From the NCBI RefSeq assembly GCF_000003815.2, contig NW_023365762.1, positions 1 to 64,000 of the forward strand: DNA of 64,000 bases. The letters run 5' to 3'. The translations under genes were made by a program, and so were the position numbers. The notes beneath the pieces are model-generated. The model made no database searches and was not told the origin of the DNA. It saw only the letters and a list, made by a program, of their open reading frames with translations. Source of the stretch: Branchiostoma floridae. Taxonomy: Eukaryota > Chordata > Leptocardii > Amphioxiformes > Branchiostomatidae. Shown piece after piece: positions 61,601 through 64,000 of the stretch; the first letter of the stretch is position 1; the number at the start of each line of letters is the position of its first letter.

Positions 61601-64000
61601 GGCGGTAAGTCTTGCACTAGTACTAGTGGTGCTTCCAATGATGGGGGTTATTTACTGTCTGTATCATTGCAATTAGCCTACGGGCATGGATTTGCAAATA
61701 AATAAATAAATAAATATTGTATAACACAGGGGATATTAGAATCCAGGGGGATTCGGAATCCTCGTAGGAGAGAATGGAATTCTTCTGGAGTTCTACTGAA
61801 ACGAACTCTTATCTATCGAGTAACTGACTTATAATGGTGCATGTAATTGTACCTAAGAGAGAGAGAGAGAATCAGTAAATGATCATTTTTATATAGTTGA
61901 GATGAATACTACAGCCATAACAACACAGCCATAACAACATACTTTCCTTTTGACCTTAGGCGACGAAAGATCCAATGAAAGTTTATCAGATGACACGGAC
62001 AGTGAGTCATCAGCTCCAGGTGGTTTCCATCATGGTAATATGGCAGGAGGAGCGTTTTCTGTAGAACATGAGCGCCCATCTCTAGAGTCTGGTAAGTCGG
62101 AAATACTGGAGCTGTTGTCGACTCTTATCCATTCAATAAGTGTTTCATGGACATGATTGGAATCAAATTATCATTTTCATTCAAATACAACACATTTTTT
62201 TCGAATGAAAGCCCATCTTTGTTGGTAGAATCCATGGTAGAATCCATACAATGAAACGCTGTGACTCTTCAGTCAGTCTCGTCGACCTTTATCAGATGTC
62301 TGATTTACTGTGCTGACTTTCCGGAAACCTGAAGTGTGATGACGTCAGGAGTGAATCAAAGGTGGCAGGAAGACGGAATCTACCATCGTCAGAATTCAGA
62401 AAGGGTTAATGACCCTGATGTAAACTGCTTTCTAAGATACTCCGATTAAAAAACAACCGTATAAGATAAGTTTTCGATAGGTTATCTTACTCGTAAAATT
62501 TTATTTTCCTTTCTGTCAGGGTCACAAAGCATCACCTCCATGTATCCAACCGGTGAAGACGCCTTGGCCTGGAATGACTGTCTCCAGGACTTCTTCAAGA
62601 CTGATGAGAACACGACAAGGATAATCCAGGAGAGCTGGCCAAGTAACCTACTAGTCAAGCACCTCATCAGGGACAGGTTTTTCCACTCCTACCTATGTGA
62701 ATACTGGAAACACTATAAATGCTTTCCCGACACTCTAGCAGCTTTTGTAGAATTTGTTACCAAAGTATGTGCAAAACACTTCTGCTTAGCAAAACTCAAA
62801 ATTAGTGATTTTGAGTCTATCTATGAAAGTCACTGCCTCGTGTTGGGAAAGGCAGCTTACGAGAATGAAACAAAATATCAGCAACATCTTGTTCATCACA
62901 ATCAACTAGAATGGGATGATATTCGGCGATCTAGTTTTGGACTTTTACAGTCAGTATCTACGGGCAGCGTTAGCAGTGGTTCTTTCCAGTTTGTGCATGA
63001 CTACATACGGCAATTTCTTATTGCAATGTGGATAGCACACATTTTTAAAACTAAGGCTGACCATGAGAAACAGTTCAGGGATTTCGTTAAAAAATCACAC
63101 AGTCTTCAACTCAGCTGCTACTGTGTAGCCCACCTACTTGGCCAGTCCGACAGCCATACGAACCTGCTGATGCAATATGTAGACTTACTAATTAAGGCAG
63201 ACACTGAACAAGGGGAATTTGACCACTTATTGTACGCCGTTACTATAGCTGCGGAGTCAAAACAATTTGACATACTTACACCCAAAGTGAAATGCTTTTT
63301 CCCAGAGAAAACCCTTGATTTATCTTCTTCCCCAGAAATTTCCTTCCATGGACTCCACAGCCTGAAAAATGTCATATCCAAGAAATCAATTATTACCAAG
63401 ATACAGCTCCCAAACAACATAAAAAGTGAAGACTTGCAAAATATGTACCCATTCTGCAGACGCGGAAGTCCCCAAAGTATCAGTCATAACCATCAAATCC
63501 GTTGTTTAAGTTATCTGCTTTTATTCCCGACTGACACAACAGATGTCGATACACTAAACTTTAAGAGAACTGACAGTGTCTTACAAGTTAAACATATTCA
63601 GAAGTACCTTTTGTGTAGCCCCTCGCTGCAAGCACTAAGCATTAAAAAGGAAGGAATCAATTCGAAGGCGTTTATAGAAATTGCCCAATATTTTCTATTT
63701 ACCCCATCCCTCACCTCATTAGCAGTCCGATGCAATAGGATATGGACACAAGAAATGAAAACAAACGCAAGAAGATGCCTTGCATCATGTAGGAACTTAA
63801 AGATTGTGAAACTTCCTTATTTCCTTGTGGTAGAAATGCCTTTCCAGCATTGCCTGGAGGAGATAGATCTCAGTCACAATTACCTTGGTCGTGAGGAAGT
63901 GCCAGGTTTGGCAGAAAGTCTCGGATTTTTTCAGGACCTGAAGAGGCTGGACCTGAGTTATAATAACTTGACTGGTAGCGGAGACTTCTTACCGGCGTTA
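55656..64000 (+). CDS. Death-domain/TRADD-N/NLR-like protein lacking the NTPase core (3' end outside window)
   Basis: Thirteen exons join, every intron in phase 1: 55656-55686, 56323-56571, 56865-56975, 57826-58077, 58407-58472, 58825-59001, 59242-59400, 59784-60359, 60510-60752, 61136-61366, 61509-61604, 61960-62091 and 62520-64000+, giving 1268 residues so far. Death-domain-like modules lie at ~12-93 (NWDNLARKLGFSENEI), ~135-214 (divergent) and ~625-698 (LATTLGFKTDYI; canonical). Basic clusters KKKRKRKAKK (100-109) and KKQRKRKK (308-315) look like nuclear signals. Residues ~350-540 end in RGCVFCHLDF...FWHGYCDGSLSDTL, resembling the TRADD N-terminal domain. The last exon starts at HD1 of an NLR (DFFKTDE...WPSNLLVKHL; FPDTLAAFVEFV), has the winged-helix hallmark FQFVHDYIRQFLIAMWIA near 930, then LRRs (LEEIDLSHNYLG; LKRLDLSYNNLTG). 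No Walker A or B motif is present in exons or introns. Signalling in innate immunity or cell death is inferred. Confidence 0.85.
57351..57654. mobile_element. MULE-like MITE with 9-bp target duplication
   Basis: TIRs of ~75 bp begin TACTCTCCAAGCAGAGGTTAG; the right end is the inverse. GATAAAAGC flanks both sides (57342-57350 and 57655-57663). A second tandem copy of the left TIR segment lies inside at about 57450-57540. Long TIRs with a 9-bp duplication fit Mutator-like elements. It sits in intron 3 of the death-domain/NLR-like gene. Confidence 0.85.
59421..59509. repeat. (TCAC)n microsatellite
   Basis: About 22 TCAC units with a single interruption (TCGC), starting ~20 bp after the donor of the exon ending at 59400. 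Confidence 0.95.
61666..61713 (+). mobile_element. LINE 3'-tail remnant with (AAAT)n
   Basis: TTGCAATTAGCCTACGGGC followed by ATGGATTTGCAAATAAATAAA. It is the same tail motif as at 33822, 36605 and 44157, here with an intact AAAT repeat end. It lies in the intron after the exon ending at 61604. Confidence 0.6.

Overview
The window reads as animal nuclear DNA, most likely from a lancelet (amphioxus, Branchiostoma). This is inferred from four things. The genes have many short exons with GT-AG introns. The introns are packed with MITEs, SINE and LINE scraps and minisatellites. The gene types are an LRR plus RIPK-like kinase, a death-domain/NLR-like protein, and a type II membrane protein with an NHL propeller and a tyrosine-rich cytoplasmic tail. 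There are no bacterial-style operons. I ran no database search, so family names rest on motifs read by eye and on general knowledge of the families.

Four protein-coding genes can be assembled exon by exon with compatible splice phases. Gene 1 (minus strand, 7695 to 2511) encodes 12 leucine-rich repeats fused to a complete RIPK2-like kinase domain. Gene 2 (plus strand, 16524 to 27936) encodes a degenerate EF-hand-like head, a long charged coiled coil, and a C-terminal segment resembling the stalk region of dynein heavy chains. Gene 3 (minus strand, 41593 to 34787) encodes a type II membrane protein with a cytoplasmic tail carrying three NPxY motifs, one transmembrane helix, and an extracellular NHL-type beta-propeller. 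Gene 4 (plus strand, 55656 to beyond 64000) encodes two death-domain-like modules, basic nuclear-localisation-like clusters, a TRADD-N-like module, a third death domain, and then the C-terminal half of an NLR (HD1, winged helix and LRRs). The nucleotide-binding P-loop part of the NLR is absent.

Between the genes: 7.7-16.5 kb is intergenic, with repeats and a cluster of E-box-bearing repeats just upstream of gene 2. 28-34.7 kb holds the gene 2 3' UTR, an assembly gap (29981-30080), a 214-bp satellite and a LINE fragment. 41.6-55.6 kb has no convincing gene. It contains two 131-bp inverted copies, differing at one position, spaced about 9.8 kb apart, plus a 145-bp satellite.

Genes 1 and 4 would both act in cytosolic innate-immune or death-type signalling (RIPK kinase; death domain/TRADD/NLR). 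Gene 3 looks like a surface receptor able to recruit PTB or SH2 adaptors. Nothing in the sequence shows that they work together. The most novel candidate is gene 4, an NLR-like protein without an ATPase, followed by the LRR-RIPK fusion and the dynein-stalk-like protein.
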